From Minicystis rosea (lineage in GTDB: Bacteria > Myxococcota_A > Polyangia > Polyangiales > Polyangiaceae), in contig CP016211.1 of assembly GCA_001931535.1 (NCBI GenBank), positions 896,501-960,500 on the forward strand: a stretch of DNA of 64,000 nucleotides. Reading direction: 5' to 3'. The notes under the pieces were generated by a model, which was not told the DNA's origin, searched no databases, and saw nothing but the letters and a program-made list of their open reading frames with translations. Every line of letters starts with the position of its first letter. Positions within the stretch are counted from its first letter, which is position 1. A program made the position numbers and the translations under genes. Shown piece by piece: positions 7,720 through 17,859 of the stretch.

Positions 7720-9224
7720 GGACCATCACCCTCTTCGGTCTCGCGTGGCTCGCCGTGGCGGCGCTCGCGCCGGCGTGCTCCGGCGAGCCCGCCGAGACCA
7801 ATGACGGCGGCGGGAGCAGCTCGGGCTCGACGTCGAGCTCGTCGAGTACGAGCACGAGCACGTCGAGCACGAGCGCATCGAGCGCGACCTCGAGCGCATC
7901 GAGCGGCAGCGGCGGCAGCGGTGGTGCGCCGTGGCAGCCGGCCGAGATCGAGCCTGGAGAAGAGCTGCCGGGCGGGGCGACGACGACACCCACGCGTGAT
8001 GCCCAGAGCTATTTGCAACCCGCTGCGAATCTGCCACCCGAACGGCGCGGTACGTTCGAAGCGGGGCTCGCGCTGTTCGACGTGGCGTGGGTCGTTCAAG
8101 GAGAGCTCGATCGGGACGGGCTCGGGCCGACGTACGTGGGCACGTCGTGCCAGGGCTGCCATTTCCGCGGTGGGCGTGGGTCGCCGCCTCCTTCGAATCA
8201 GCCGATGACGTCGATGCTCGTTCGCCTGTCGGTGCCGGATGGTGCGGGCTTCGCGCCGGATCCTCGCTACGGCGAGCAGATTCAGAACCGCGCCATCACG
8301 GGCGTCGAGCCGGAGGGCTGGTTCTCCTTCGAGACCGAAGCGATCGCGGGCGCGTTCACGGATGGAACCCCGTTCGAGCTCCTCGCGCCGAAGCTCGTTC
8401 CTCACGATCTCGCGTTCGGCGATCTCGTGCCCGACACGAGGCTCTCCGCGCGCGTGTCGCAGTCGATGATCGGCCTCGGATTGCTCGCCGCGATCCCCGA
8501 GGAAGCGATCATGGCGCTCGAGGATCCCGACGACGTGGACGGTGATGGCATCCGCGGTCGAGCACAGCACCTCGACGGCGAGATGGGCCGCTTCGGCTGG
8601 AAGGCCAACCAGGTGGATCTACGGCGCCAGAACGCGAGCGCGTTCGCGTTCGACATGGGCATCACGTCGTCGGTCCACCCCGACGCGGACTGTCCGCCCG
8701 TGCAGACCGCGTGCGCCGCAAAGGCCGGCTCCGCGATCGACATCAGCGACACCAAGCTCGACGCCGTCGTGTTCTTCTCGCACCTCCTCGCGGTGCCGCA
8801 TCGCCCGAACGCGGCCGCGCCGAACGTGCTCGTCGGCAAGACGATCTTCCGCGAGATCGGCTGTGCCTCGTGCCACGTCGCGCGCCACGTCACGAGCGCG
8901 GGCTTCCCGGGCTATCCCGAGCTCGAGAGCCAGACGATCTTCCCGTACACGGACCTCCTGCTCCACGACATGGGCGAAGGCCTCGCCGATCATCGGCCCG
9001 ACGGCGAAGCGAGTGGGCGCGACTTCCGCACCTCACCTCTCTGGGGAATTGGCATCGTGGAAGACGTGTCCGGGCACGGTCGGCTGCTTCACGATGGGCG
9101 CGCGCGAAACATGACCGAAGCCATCCTCTGGCACGGCGGCGAAGCCGAAGGCGCGCGTGCACGTTTCGTTGATCTGAGCGCTGCAGATCGCGCGCTGTTG
9201 CTCGAGTTCATCGGCTCGCTCTGA
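7716..9224 (+). CDS. Di-heme oxidoreductase (DUF1111/DHOR-type) lipoprotein
   Basis: A 502-residue protein starting at ATG 7716 inside the previous stop. It has a lipoprotein signal (ALAPAC), a Ser/Thr linker to about residue 68, then a DHOR-type cytochrome. Two c-type heme motifs are seen, CQGCH at residues 145-149 and CASCH at 383-387. Family-typical segments are LFDVAWVVQGELDRDGLGP, DPDDVDGDGIRGRA, GRFGWKANQ, YTDLLLHDMGEGLADHRP and DFRTSPLWGIG. The family is annotated as putative peroxidases or thiol oxidoreductases with little biochemistry. Related genes lie in iron-regulated clusters of other proteobacteria, which fits the Fur-type site at 4522-4538. Coupling to two RCC1 lipoproteins is unusual. 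Confidence 0.88.
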   Translation: MRTITLFGLAWLAVAALAPACSGEPAETNDGGGSSSGSTSSSSSTSTSTSSTSASSATSSASSGSGGSGGAPWQPAEIEPGEELPGGATTTPTRDAQSYLQPAANLPPERRGTFEAGLALFDVAWVVQGELDRDGLGPTYVGTSCQGCHFRGGRGSPPPSNQPMTSMLVRLSVPDGAGFAPDPRYGEQIQNRAITGVEPEGWFSFETEAIAGAFTDGTPFELLAPKLVPHDLAFGDLVPDTRLSARVSQSMIGLGLLAAIPEEAIMALEDPDDVDGDGIRGRAQHLDGEMGRFGWKANQVDLRRQNASAFAFDMGITSSVHPDADCPPVQTACAAKAGSAIDISDTKLDAVVFFSHLLAVPHRPNAAAPNVLVGKTIFREIGCASCHVARHVTSAGFPGYPELESQTIFPYTDLLLHDMGEGLADHRPDGEASGRDFRTSPLWGIGIVEDVSGHGRLLHDGRARNMTEAILWHGGEAEGARARFVDLSAADRALLLEFIGSL

Positions 9225-9616
9225 GCCGGATCCTCTTCACGAACACTCTCGCTCGTTGCTCCGCGCGTCGCCGCGCACAGCGGCACTTGGCCGCGTCGGC
9301 TGATGCTGCGGCGTCGCGCCGGCCGAGCGTTGTCGAAGAGCCTCGGCGCTCATCGAGCCATCGATAGCGTTTGCAAGCAGGCTTCGCGGTGCGCTCGCAC
9401 GCCAAGTCGCCGCGCAATCACAGCACCCCTCGATGATGGTGCACCGATCGAAATTTATCGAGATCAGAAGCTCGGTTCGCGTTGCTCCAGGGAGGTGTGA
9501 TTGGGCTGACGCGGTCCCTCCATCATGACGTCGAGAGCGCCGCGCCGGCCTGGCTCCCACGATGGCCGGCCGTTATCTTCGGCGAAGCTCCACGTGCCTC
9601 ACGTGCCACAGAGATC
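9225..9616. other. Intergenic region upstream of the sensor kinase
   Basis: No convincing gene, and no hairpin with a T-run. One half-site CGAACAC lies near 9239-9245, the same heptamer as in the enhancer palindromes at 12477-12516, but without a partner arm. The promoter of the kinase operon must lie here or upstream; it was not identified. Confidence 0.4.
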
Positions 9617-11129
9617 ATGTCGTTTCGCGTCCGCTTCCTGGCGATCATCGTTCTCTCCATCGTCATGCTCGCGGCGACGGCACTGACCTTCATCCAGCTT
9701 CGTGAAGAGGGGGACGCCGCGCGCGAAGCCGCGGCGAAAGAGCGAGGGGACGCGATCGTCGCGGCGCTCCTGCAAAGCGCCGCGCGGAGAGGGATCGGCA
9801 ACGACGCGGCGGCGCTCTCCGCCGACGACATGCGCTCGTTCAGCGAGATCGTGGACGAGGCGATCGCTCGCAGCCCCGACGCCAGCGCCGGCCTCTGTGC
9901 GCGCGATGGTGCGTTGATCCTCGCGCGCTCCGCCACACCGTCGCCACCGCCGCCGGGCGCGCATCCGGCTATGGACGACGAGCATCCACCGCCGCCGATC
10001 CGCCCGCATGCGGACGGGCGTATGTGGCTGCCTCCTGCCGATCGCGATGTGGCCATGAACGCTTGTCGCGCGGCGGGCGCGGTGCGTCCCGCCCATGCGC
10101 GTCGTCTCATGCCCCGCGACTTGCTCCTCGCTTCCGCGCAGACAGGCCCGGGCGCGATCGCGGCGTGGAGCGTCGTGCGTCTGCCGCCGTTCGGCACCGA
10201 CGGCGCGCGTGCGCGGCTCCGCGCGAAGTTCGCGGTGATGGGCATCGTGCCGATCATCCTCCTCGGGCTCACGGTGAGCGCGCTCCTCGGCCTCCGCCGC
10301 GGCGCACGTGATCTCGAAGCGTCCCTCCTGCGGCTTCAGGACGATCTCCGCGCCGAGGTCGGGCGACCGCGCGCGCTCGAGCTCGGGCGCATCGCCGACG
10401 GTTTGAGCGCCATGGCCCGGCATCTCGCGGACGCGCGCGCCGCGGAGCGCGCACTCCAGCGCCGCCTCGCACGCGACGAGCGCCTCGCGGGTTTGGGGCG
10501 CGTCGTCGCGGGGGTCGCGCACGAGGTGCGCAACCCGATCACGGGCATCAAGCTCAAGCTCGACGTGCTCGCGCGGAGGGGCCTCGACGCGCGCTCCGGA
10601 GACGATGTCCGGACCTGCCTCCAAGAGATCGCGCGGCTCGATCGCATCGTGAGCTCGATGCTCGTCGTGGCCCGCGGCGCGCCTCTCCCCGAAGCGCGCG
10701 CGGAGATCGATCTCGGCGCGTTGCTCCGCGAGCGGATCGCGCAGGCTGCGGGGCTCGCCGAGCAGCGCACCGTGAACGTCCGCCTCTCGGGATCGGCTTC
10801 TCTCACCACCAGCGCGGAGGCGCTGACACGCGTGATCGACAATCTCCTGCGCAATGCCATCGAGGCGAGCCCGGAAGGGAGCACGGTCGACGTGCACATC
10901 GCCCGCGGCCACACCGGCGTGTCCCTCACGATCGAAGACCGTGGACCCGGCGTTCCCGAGGCGCGCCTCCCAGAGCTCTACGAGCCGTTCTTCTCGACCA
11001 AGCCCGAGGGCACGGGGCTCGGGCTCTTCTTGTCGCGCACGCTCGTCCGCGGCCTCGGCGCCGAGCTCGTCTACGAGCGGAGAGACGACACGACCGTGTT
11101 CGCGATCCACTTCGGAAAGGAGCCTGCGG

Positions 11130-11137
<8 letters not shown>
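9617..11137 (+). CDS. Sensor histidine kinase of an NtrC-type two-component system
   Basis: A 506-residue membrane kinase starting at ATG 9617. The N-terminal membrane helix (FLAIIVLSIVMLAATALTF) precedes an extracytoplasmic domain of about 175 residues, closed by a second helix (VMGIVPIILLGLTVSALLGL). The sensor domain carries a His/Pro/Asp-rich stretch around residues 110-140 (HPAMDDEHPPPPIRPHADG), which could bind a metal. The cytoplasmic part has a HisKA helix with the phospho-acceptor in GVAHEVRNPITGIKLKLD, then an ATPase domain with N box DNLLRNAIEASPEG, G1 box DRGPGVPE and FFSTKPEGTGLGLFL. The stop overlaps the regulator start by 8 bp. Metal sensing is inferred from residue content and from the HupE-type target gene. 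Confidence 0.9.
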
Positions 11138-12467
<1,330 letters not shown>

Positions 12468-12476
12468 GGCCTCGCT

Positions 12477-12516
12477 GGTGTTCGCCTCGCGAACACCGTG
12501 TTCGATCTTCGAACAC
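12477..12516 (+). promoter_or_regulatory. Two phased enhancer palindromes for the NtrC-type regulator
   Basis: Site 1 has arms GGTGTTCGC (12477-12485) and GCGAACACC (12489-12497), a perfect 9-3-9 inverted repeat. Site 2 has arms GTGTTCGA (12498-12505) and TCGAACAC (12509-12516), a perfect 8-3-8 repeat. Their centres (12487 and 12507) are 20 bp apart, about two helical turns, so two dimers would lie on the same DNA face. They sit about 67 and 87 bp before the predicted transcription start, as expected for upstream activator sites. They begin 10 bp after the regulator's stop codon. Confidence 0.8.
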
Positions 12517-12547
12517 CTCGCCCGCGCCTCGCCCGCGGATCTCCGCG

Positions 12548-12563
12548 TGGCACACCCGCTGCT
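12548..12563 (+). promoter_or_regulatory. Sigma-54 (-24/-12) promoter
   Basis: TGGCACACCCGCTGCT aligns with the consensus TGGCACG-N4-TTGCW with two mismatches and the required 10-nt spacing between the invariant GG (12549-12550) and GC (12561-12562). The predicted start is near 12574, leaving about 32 nt to the DUF3500 start codon. The upstream palindromes and the adjacent activator gene support it. Confidence 0.78.
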
Positions 12564-12605
12564 GTGGGCCGCGCTGGAGCCGTCGTGCTCCAGAATCGAG
12601 GCCAG

Positions 12606-13814
12606 ATGCATATTGATCGCCGGAGAGCCCTTGTCTTCGCCACCTCCTCGCTCCTGCTCGTCGCAGGTGCATGCTCGTCGCCCTCCACCGTCACCAGCAC
12701 CTCTGGCGGCGGCGACACGAGCACGTCCACCAGCACCGGCGGCGCCGGCACGTCCACCGGCACCGGCGGTACCGGCGCGGGATCGACCTCGAGCTCCGGC
12801 GGCCCGAGCGTCGATTGCACGCAGGCGACCACCAAAGTCGAGGAAGCCGTATGCGCGGCCAACGCGCTGCTCGCGACCCTCTCCGCGAGCCAGCTCGCGC
12901 AGGTGAACCTCGCGTACACCGACAGCACGAGCCGAACGAAGTGGTCGAACTTCCCCGTGGGCATGACCCAGCGCGCCGGAGCGAAGCTCGGCGACCTGAG
13001 CACCGCGAGCCAAGATGCAGCGAGCGCGCTCATGAAGATCGTCCTCTCCAGCGATGGTCTCGACGATCTCGACGGCATCCGCGCTGCGGACGATTACCTC
13101 GCCATGTTCCAGGGCGGCTACGGGGCCGGGCTCTATTACATCGCGATCTTCGGCACGCCCTCCGTCACCGGCAGTTGGGAGATCATGTTCGGCGGCCACC
13201 ACATGGCCTTCAACGTCACCTACGTCGGCGGCGTCGCCTATCCGACGCCGAACCATGTCGCCGTCGAGCCCAAGGCGGAGTTCACGATCGGCGGCACGAC
13301 CTACGCGCCCCTCAGCAACGAAGCTGCTGCGATGGTCGCCGTCTTCAACTCGCTCTCGGCGAGCGACATCACGACCGCCTACCTCTCGGGCCAGAGCTTC
13401 ATGGATGTCCTCGTCGGCCCGGTCGAGTACGGCAAGGGATCGCTCGCGACCGTGACGGCGAAGTATCCGACCGGCGCGAGCCGCACCGGCGTTCTGGTCT
13501 CGAACCTGAGCACCGCGCAGCAGGCGCTGGTGACCGCGGCGATCAAGGGCTGGGTCGGCAACTTCGAGGCGTCGATCTCTGACACCCTGGTCGCCGACTA
13601 CACCTCCGCCGCGGCCTATGCCGACACCTACGTCGCCTTCGCCGGACCGAGCGCAACCGCCGTCGACGTCGACACCAACGGCACGTACATGCGCATCGAC
13701 GGCCCGCGCGTGTGGATCGAGGTCGCGTGCCAGGGCGGCATCGTCATCCAGGGCAAGACGCACTACCACACGATCTACCGCGACAAGCAGTTCGACTACG
13801 GCGGGAGCCTCTGA
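12606..13814 (+). CDS. DUF3500-family lipoprotein
   Basis: A 402-residue protein, ATG 12606, with GAGG six bases upstream. The signal MHIDRRRALVFATSSLLLVAGAC carries a lipobox (VAGAC) and is followed by a Ser/Thr/Gly linker to about residue 65. The mature domain matches DUF3500: it has W-S-N-F-P-V near residue 118, DDYLAMFQGGYGAGLYYIAIFG, the histidine-containing IMFGGHHMAFNVTY, and a C-terminal GKTHYHTIYRD. The conserved His residues (HH, HYH) could bind metal or act catalytically, but the family has no established activity. It is the first gene after the sigma-54 promoter. The HupE-type gene follows after 2 bp, and the two are presumably one functional unit. Confidence 0.85.
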   Translation: MHIDRRRALVFATSSLLLVAGACSSPSTVTSTSGGGDTSTSTSTGGAGTSTGTGGTGAGSTSSSGGPSVDCTQATTKVEEAVCAANALLATLSASQLAQVNLAYTDSTSRTKWSNFPVGMTQRAGAKLGDLSTASQDAASALMKIVLSSDGLDDLDGIRAADDYLAMFQGGYGAGLYYIAIFGTPSVTGSWEIMFGGHHMAFNVTYVGGVAYPTPNHVAVEPKAEFTIGGTTYAPLSNEAAAMVAVFNSLSASDITTAYLSGQSFMDVLVGPVEYGKGSLATVTAKYPTGASRTGVLVSNLSTAQQALVTAAIKGWVGNFEASISDTLVADYTSAAAYADTYVAFAGPSATAVDVDTNGTYMRIDGPRVWIEVACQGGIVIQGKTHYHTIYRDKQFDYGGSL

Positions 13815-13816
13815 GC

Positions 13817-15118
13817 ATGCGCGCGCGGATGATCCTCGCCGCGCTCGCGGCCGTCGTCTGCCTCCTCCTCGCGTCCCTTCCGGCGCGCGCGCACGACGTG
13901 CGAGGCACCGCCGTCTACCTCGACGTCGGCGAGCGCGCCGTCGCCGTGGAGATGGTGCTTCCGGTCGAGCAGCTCGCGCTCGCGCTCGCGCTCGGCGTCG
14001 CCGTGCCGCCGAACGCGCTGCCCGCATCGGAGGAGGAGCTCGCGTCGTACGTGCGAGCGCATCTCTCCGCGCGCAGCAAGGATGGCCGCCCCTTCCACGT
14101 CGAGGTGCAGCGACTCCGCCGCGAGCGCGCTACGGACGACGGGGACGACGTGATCGCGGAGGTGACGATGCGCGCGCCCCCGGGCGCCTCCGCGCGTTGG
14201 CTCGAGCTGCGTGAGGACGCCATCGTCCACCGCGTCGTCACGCACAACATCTACGTCTTCGTGCGTCGTGACCTCGCGCGCGGCGCCGTCGGCGACGCGG
14301 TCGAGCCGGTCGGCCTCATCCATTGGCAGAGCCCCACGGTCACCGTCGACCGCGAAGGAGGCAGCCTCTTCCGCGGGCTCGGAGCGGTGTTCGTGCTCGG
14401 CCTGAAGCACATCGCCGAAGGGACCGACCATCTGCTCTTCCTCTTCATGCTGCTCCTCGTGGCGCCGCTCGCAGCGCAGGGCGGACGCTGGGCGGCGCGC
14501 GGCCCAGCGACGCGGAGCATCCGCGAAGCCGCGAAGATCGTGACCGCATTCACGGTCGGTCACTCGCTCACCTTGATCGCGGTGACGCTCGCCGGCGCCA
14601 GCCTGCCTTCACGTCCCGTGGAGATCCTCATCGCGCTGTCCATCGCAATCTCCGCGGCGCATGCGATCCGCCCTCTCTTCGCCGGTCGGGAAGTGGTCCT
14701 GGCGATCGGCTTCGGCCTCATCCACGGCCTCGGTTTCGCCGAGGCGCTCCGCGGCTTCGGCTTCGATGGAGTCATGCTCGGCCTCAGCCTCGTGGGCTTC
14801 AACCTCGGCGTCGAAGCGATGCAGCTCGCCGTCGTTCTCGTCCTCCTGCCGTGGCTCCTCCTCGTCGGCCGCACGGTCCACTACGCACGCCTCCGCAACA
14901 TCGCCGCCGTCTTCGGAGCCATCGCCGCGCTCGGATGGATCGCCGAGCGCGCCTTCGGGCTCGCGACCCCGATCCCCGCCCTCGTCGCAGCCATCGCTGC
15001 GCGACCCGGATGGATCGCAGTCGGCCTCTTGCTCACCGCTGCGCTGGCCACCGCGGCCCATCTGCCGAAGACCGATCTCACCGCTCCGCGCGCCCGACTC
15101 CGTCCTCCCTCGGCGTGA
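13817..15118 (+). CDS. HupE/UreJ-type membrane protein with long N-terminal exported domain
   Basis: A 433-residue protein, ATG 13817. A signal peptide ending LPARA-HD leads into an extracytoplasmic beta domain of about 170 residues. About seven membrane helices follow. Family blocks are LGLKHIAEGTDHLLFLFMLLL (His and Asp of HxxxGxDH), FTVGHSLTLIAVTLA and FGLIHGLGFAEALRGFGF. HupE/UreJ proteins are nickel- or cobalt-type permeases in hydrogenase and urease loci; the metal for this subfamily is not established. It follows the DUF3500 gene by 2 bp and shares its sigma-54 promoter. No hydrogenase or urease gene is in the window. Transport of a divalent metal is inferred. Confidence 0.85.
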   Translation: MRARMILAALAAVVCLLLASLPARAHDVRGTAVYLDVGERAVAVEMVLPVEQLALALALGVAVPPNALPASEEELASYVRAHLSARSKDGRPFHVEVQRLRRERATDDGDDVIAEVTMRAPPGASARWLELREDAIVHRVVTHNIYVFVRRDLARGAVGDAVEPVGLIHWQSPTVTVDREGGSLFRGLGAVFVLGLKHIAEGTDHLLFLFMLLLVAPLAAQGGRWAARGPATRSIREAAKIVTAFTVGHSLTLIAVTLAGASLPSRPVEILIALSIAISAAHAIRPLFAGREVVLAIGFGLIHGLGFAEALRGFGFDGVMLGLSLVGFNLGVEAMQLAVVLVLLPWLLLVGRTVHYARLRNIAAVFGAIAALGWIAERAFGLATPIPALVAAIAARPGWIAVGLLLTAALATAAHLPKTDLTAPRARLRPPSA

Positions 15119-15215
15119 ACGGCAGCCCCGCCCACCATCCCTGAGCCGCTTCGCGCCGAGCTCGCGCCGGTCCGCATCGGGCCAAGCACGTGTCTCGGGC
15201 GATCCGCAATAAATA

Positions 15216-15277
15216 TTGACAAGCCCCATCTGGCTCGCTATTGAAAATGATGTTCATCATCGTTTTCAATAGCGAGC
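15216..15277 (+). promoter_or_regulatory. Promoter overlapped by a large Fur-type palindrome
   Basis: TTGACA (15216-15221) and TATTGA (15239-15244) are spaced by 17 bp, a good sigma-70-type promoter. The -10 box lies inside an inverted repeat: a 20-bp left arm at 15233-15252 and a right arm at 15258-15277 match at 19 of 20 positions around TTCAT. The inner part (TGAAAATGATG...CATCGTTTTCA) resembles overlapping Fur boxes and shares its core with the site at 4522-4538. Genes downstream encode an HmuY-like lipoprotein and a siderophore-interacting protein, which fits iron repression. Confidence 0.65.
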
Positions 15278-15897
15278 GCCACCGTTGCTAGTGGTGCCAA
15301 GAGCTCACCCAGCGGCCTCCGAGCCCTCTGCCCATGACCTTCACTGGTCACGTGGTTCCTTGTCCGGAGGCCCATTGTCCGTCGCTCGAACGAAGCTGCC
15401 TCATCGCCTCTCGCAGACCGATCCCATTCGGTGTGTCCGCTCGCCTGTCACGCGCCGGGAAACATCGAGTCACGCTGTGCCGATCGCGAGACATCCGAGC
15501 TCATCGGCATCCCCGCGCGCGCCACATCGAGGCTGCGTAAACGCGGCTCGGCGTTTCGATCGACGTGGTCGCTCATGGGCTCTCGGTGAGGCGAGCGCGA
15601 TTCGGTGGCTGGGCTTCGAGCTGAATCGCGAGCTCGTGCGCGGGGGCGGGGAGCCGTTCATCGGACTCCGGATCTCGCGCCATACCCATGGACCGACGCC
15701 GCGCTCTCGCGGCCGAGACGGCCGCGTATGCCCTTTCATTCTGCACCTTGCCTTGCCTCGCTTCGAGCGAGGAGCGCCGCTCAGGCGTCGTTCGGCAAGG
15801 TGAAGCTGCGCCTCGAAGAGGCGCAGTGACAGCCGGCGCTCGAGGGCGCCCAGACCGCGAGCGCCGCGCGCGCCAGACCATGAAGAGAGAAGCGCAC
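15278..15897 (+). other. Long leader between the Fur-type promoter and the HmuY gene
   Basis: About 620 bp with no convincing coding frame. Its one notable structure is a perfect hairpin, CTGCGCCTC (15806-15814) and GAGGCGCAG (15818-15826) around GAA, about 70 bp before the HmuY start. No T-run follows it. The stretch may be an untranslated leader, hold a small RNA, or contain a second promoter for HmuY. Confidence 0.4.
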
Positions 15898-16755
15898 ATG
15901 ACTGTTCGAGTTTTGGTGAGCATGGCTTTCCCGATCGTCCTCTCGCTCGCGGCCTGCGGCAGCGACAATGGATCTTCGACGAGCACGGGAGGCGCCGGTG
16001 GCACGGGCGGCTCGGGCACGGGCGGCTCGGGCACCGGCACCACGAGCACCGGAACCACGAGCTCTTCGAGCTCCTCGGGCACGACGACCTCTTCGAGCAC
16101 GACGACCTCCTCCAGTTCATCGAGCTCCTCGAGCAGCGGCGGCACTTCCTGCACGGCGGCGCGTGATCAGGCGCTCGGTCCGATCGACATGGTGTCGGCG
16201 GGTGAGATCATCGTCCTCGCCACGGATGGCAATGCCAAGACGCTTTATGTCGACGGCTCCGCCGGTGGGACGGTGGCCGCGCCGCAGAACCCCTGGATCT
16301 ACGTGAGCCTCAAAAACGCGACGAAGGTCGCCGTGACCGACGTCTCGTCGTTCACGTCCTCCGACTGGGATCTCGCGCTCAAGCGGCCTCTCCTGCGCAC
16401 GAACAGCGGTGACGGCGGCCCGGGCAATGGGGGAGCGGCGTTCCTCGAAGGGAAGACGTTCGACGCGGTCACGGCCGCCGACGCGACCTCCGCCACGATT
16501 GCCCCCGAGACGTGGTTCGACGCGGACTGCAATCTCTCGACGGACCAGACCGGCGCCATCGCCACGACGTTCACGGGTTGGTACGACTACGACACGTCCA
16601 CCAACAAGCTCTCTGCGCACCCTGGGGTGTTCATCGTGCGCGGCGGTGACGGGAGCCTCTACAAGGTCGAGATCCTCGATTACTACTCGAACCCCGATGG
16701 CACGGCGGGGCTCTCGGGCGGCCGCTACAAGCTCCGGGTCGGGCCCCTTCAATGA
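15898..16755 (+). CDS. HmuY-like heme-binding lipoprotein
   Basis: A 285-residue protein. ATG 15898 is chosen because AGAGAGA lies at ribosome-site distance; ATG 15880 is in frame. The signal MTVRVLVSMAFPIVLSLAAC has lipobox SLAAC, and a Gly/Ser/Thr linker of about 65 residues follows. The mature domain matches the HmuY fold: a leading strand ending YVDGS, WIYVSLKNATKVAV, the family-typical SSDWDLALKRPLLRTNSGDGG, then GWYDYDTSTNKLSAHPGVFIVRG and a closing LYKVEILDYY. HmuY proteins capture heme at the cell surface. The gene follows a Fur-type promoter and its stop overlaps the start of a secreted metalloprotease gene (ATGA), suggesting joint production. Confidence 0.8.
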   Translation: MTVRVLVSMAFPIVLSLAACGSDNGSSTSTGGAGGTGGSGTGGSGTGTTSTGTTSSSSSSGTTTSSSTTTSSSSSSSSSSGGTSCTAARDQALGPIDMVSAGEIIVLATDGNAKTLYVDGSAGGTVAAPQNPWIYVSLKNATKVAVTDVSSFTSSDWDLALKRPLLRTNSGDGGPGNGGAAFLEGKTFDAVTAADATSATIAPETWFDADCNLSTDQTGAIATTFTGWYDYDTSTNKLSAHPGVFIVRGGDGSLYKVEILDYYSNPDGTAGLSGGRYKLRVGPLQ

Positions 16756-17859
16756 GCTTGGGTGGGCTCGCCAAGCGCATTCCGATCCTCGTGTTCGCGC
16801 TTGCCATCGCACGTGACGCGCATGCCGACGACTGCGCGTCCGTGCGACCCACCGACCCAGGTGGGTATTTCGGGATCGGATACGGCGCCGACCCCGTGGC
16901 CTCGTACGACACGCCCGAAGGCCGGGTGCGCGTCTGGTACGCGACGTCGGGATCGCAGGCGCCCAAAGCCATCGATGCCGCGAAGCTCTCGGGGCAAGCC
17001 GTCGAGACCGCGATCGATGGCTATGCCGCGATGGGATTCCTCCCCGCGCTCGGTGACGGCGACTACCCACTGTGCAGCTCGAACGGCGGCGATGGGCGCA
17101 TGGATGTGTACCTCGTCGGGATGGGCGGCGCCGATGGACAGGCCGCCACCGAAATCTGCACGCAGGTGGGCGACGTCTCGCGCTGCACGGGCTTCATCCT
17201 CGCGGACAACCTCTTCGAGGAGGATGGATATGCGAGCTTCGAAGAAGGCGCGCTCACCGTGCTCCCGCACGAGCTCTTCCACCTCGTGCAGAATGCCTAT
17301 TCCGCGGACATTGATCGATGGTGGGCCGAGGGCACGGCCCAGTGGGCCACCAAAGCGCTTCATCCGGAGCTGACCGATCTCGAGCGCTTCCTCCCGGCCT
17401 ACTTCTCCGACACGACGCGCTCGATCGACGCGCCGCCGGGCGGGGTGGTGCAATCCTTCCTGTATGCGACGGCCATCTGGCCCGTGTTCTTGAGCGAGCG
17501 ACACGGGCCGACCGTGGTGCGCGAGATCATGGAAGCGATTGCCTCGGATGGATCGAAGGTGCTTCAAGCGACCGACCATGTGCTGATCGCCAAAGGCAGC
17601 AGCCTCGCCGCCGAGTTCACCACCTTTGCAACGTGGAATGCGGCGACTGGGGATCGCGCCGGCAGCGGTGGTTACCCGCTTTCGGCGACCTATCCCATGG
17701 TGAAGACCGAGGTGCTGTCTGCGGACATCGGTGCTTCGTCGAACGGTGTGACTTCGGGGCTCGCGGCGCACTATTACGAGATCTCCGCAGGGGCGGCGCG
17801 CATCGTTTCGATCGACACGGATCCGGCGCGCAACGCGGCCGTGGCCCTGCCGCTCGAGG
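16752..17859 (+). pseudogene. Secreted zinc metalloprotease, 5' part, interrupted by an insertion sequence
   Basis: The first 369 codons of a metalloprotease resembling the MXAN_6640-type myxobacterial family. A signal peptide (MSLGGLAKRIPILVFALA..., cut after AHA) is followed by a catalytic domain with HELFH at residues 173-177 and WWAEGTA (Glu193 as likely third zinc ligand). The start overlaps the HmuY stop. At 17859 the codon is split by the IS; in the present sequence the frame runs on inside the element to a stop at 18135-18137, adding a foreign tail. The catalytic motifs lie entirely in this part, but the C-terminal beta domain and surface anchor are lost. Joined to 19434-19792 it gives a continuous 488-residue protein. 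Confidence 0.85.
17851..17859 (+). repeat. Left copy of 9-bp target-site duplication
   Basis: CGCTCGAGG directly precedes the left inverted repeat of the insertion sequence. The identical 9-mer follows the right end at 19425-19433. Nine bases is the usual duplication for the IS50 group of the IS4 family. Confidence 0.93.

Noticed and set aside
9239..9245. CGAACAC near the start of the kinase upstream region as a third enhancer site
   Set aside because: Only one half of the palindrome is present, so autoregulation is not supported.
15233..15277. Reading the large palindrome as a terminator of the HupE gene
   Set aside because: It lies 115 bp after the stop, overlaps a good -10 box, has no T-run and shares its core with the operator-like site at 4522-4538; an operator fits better.
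15285..15803. Possible 172-codon gene in the HmuY leader
   Set aside because: Composition is Arg/Ser/Pro-rich and irregular, no ribosome site, no motif; treated as leader sequence.
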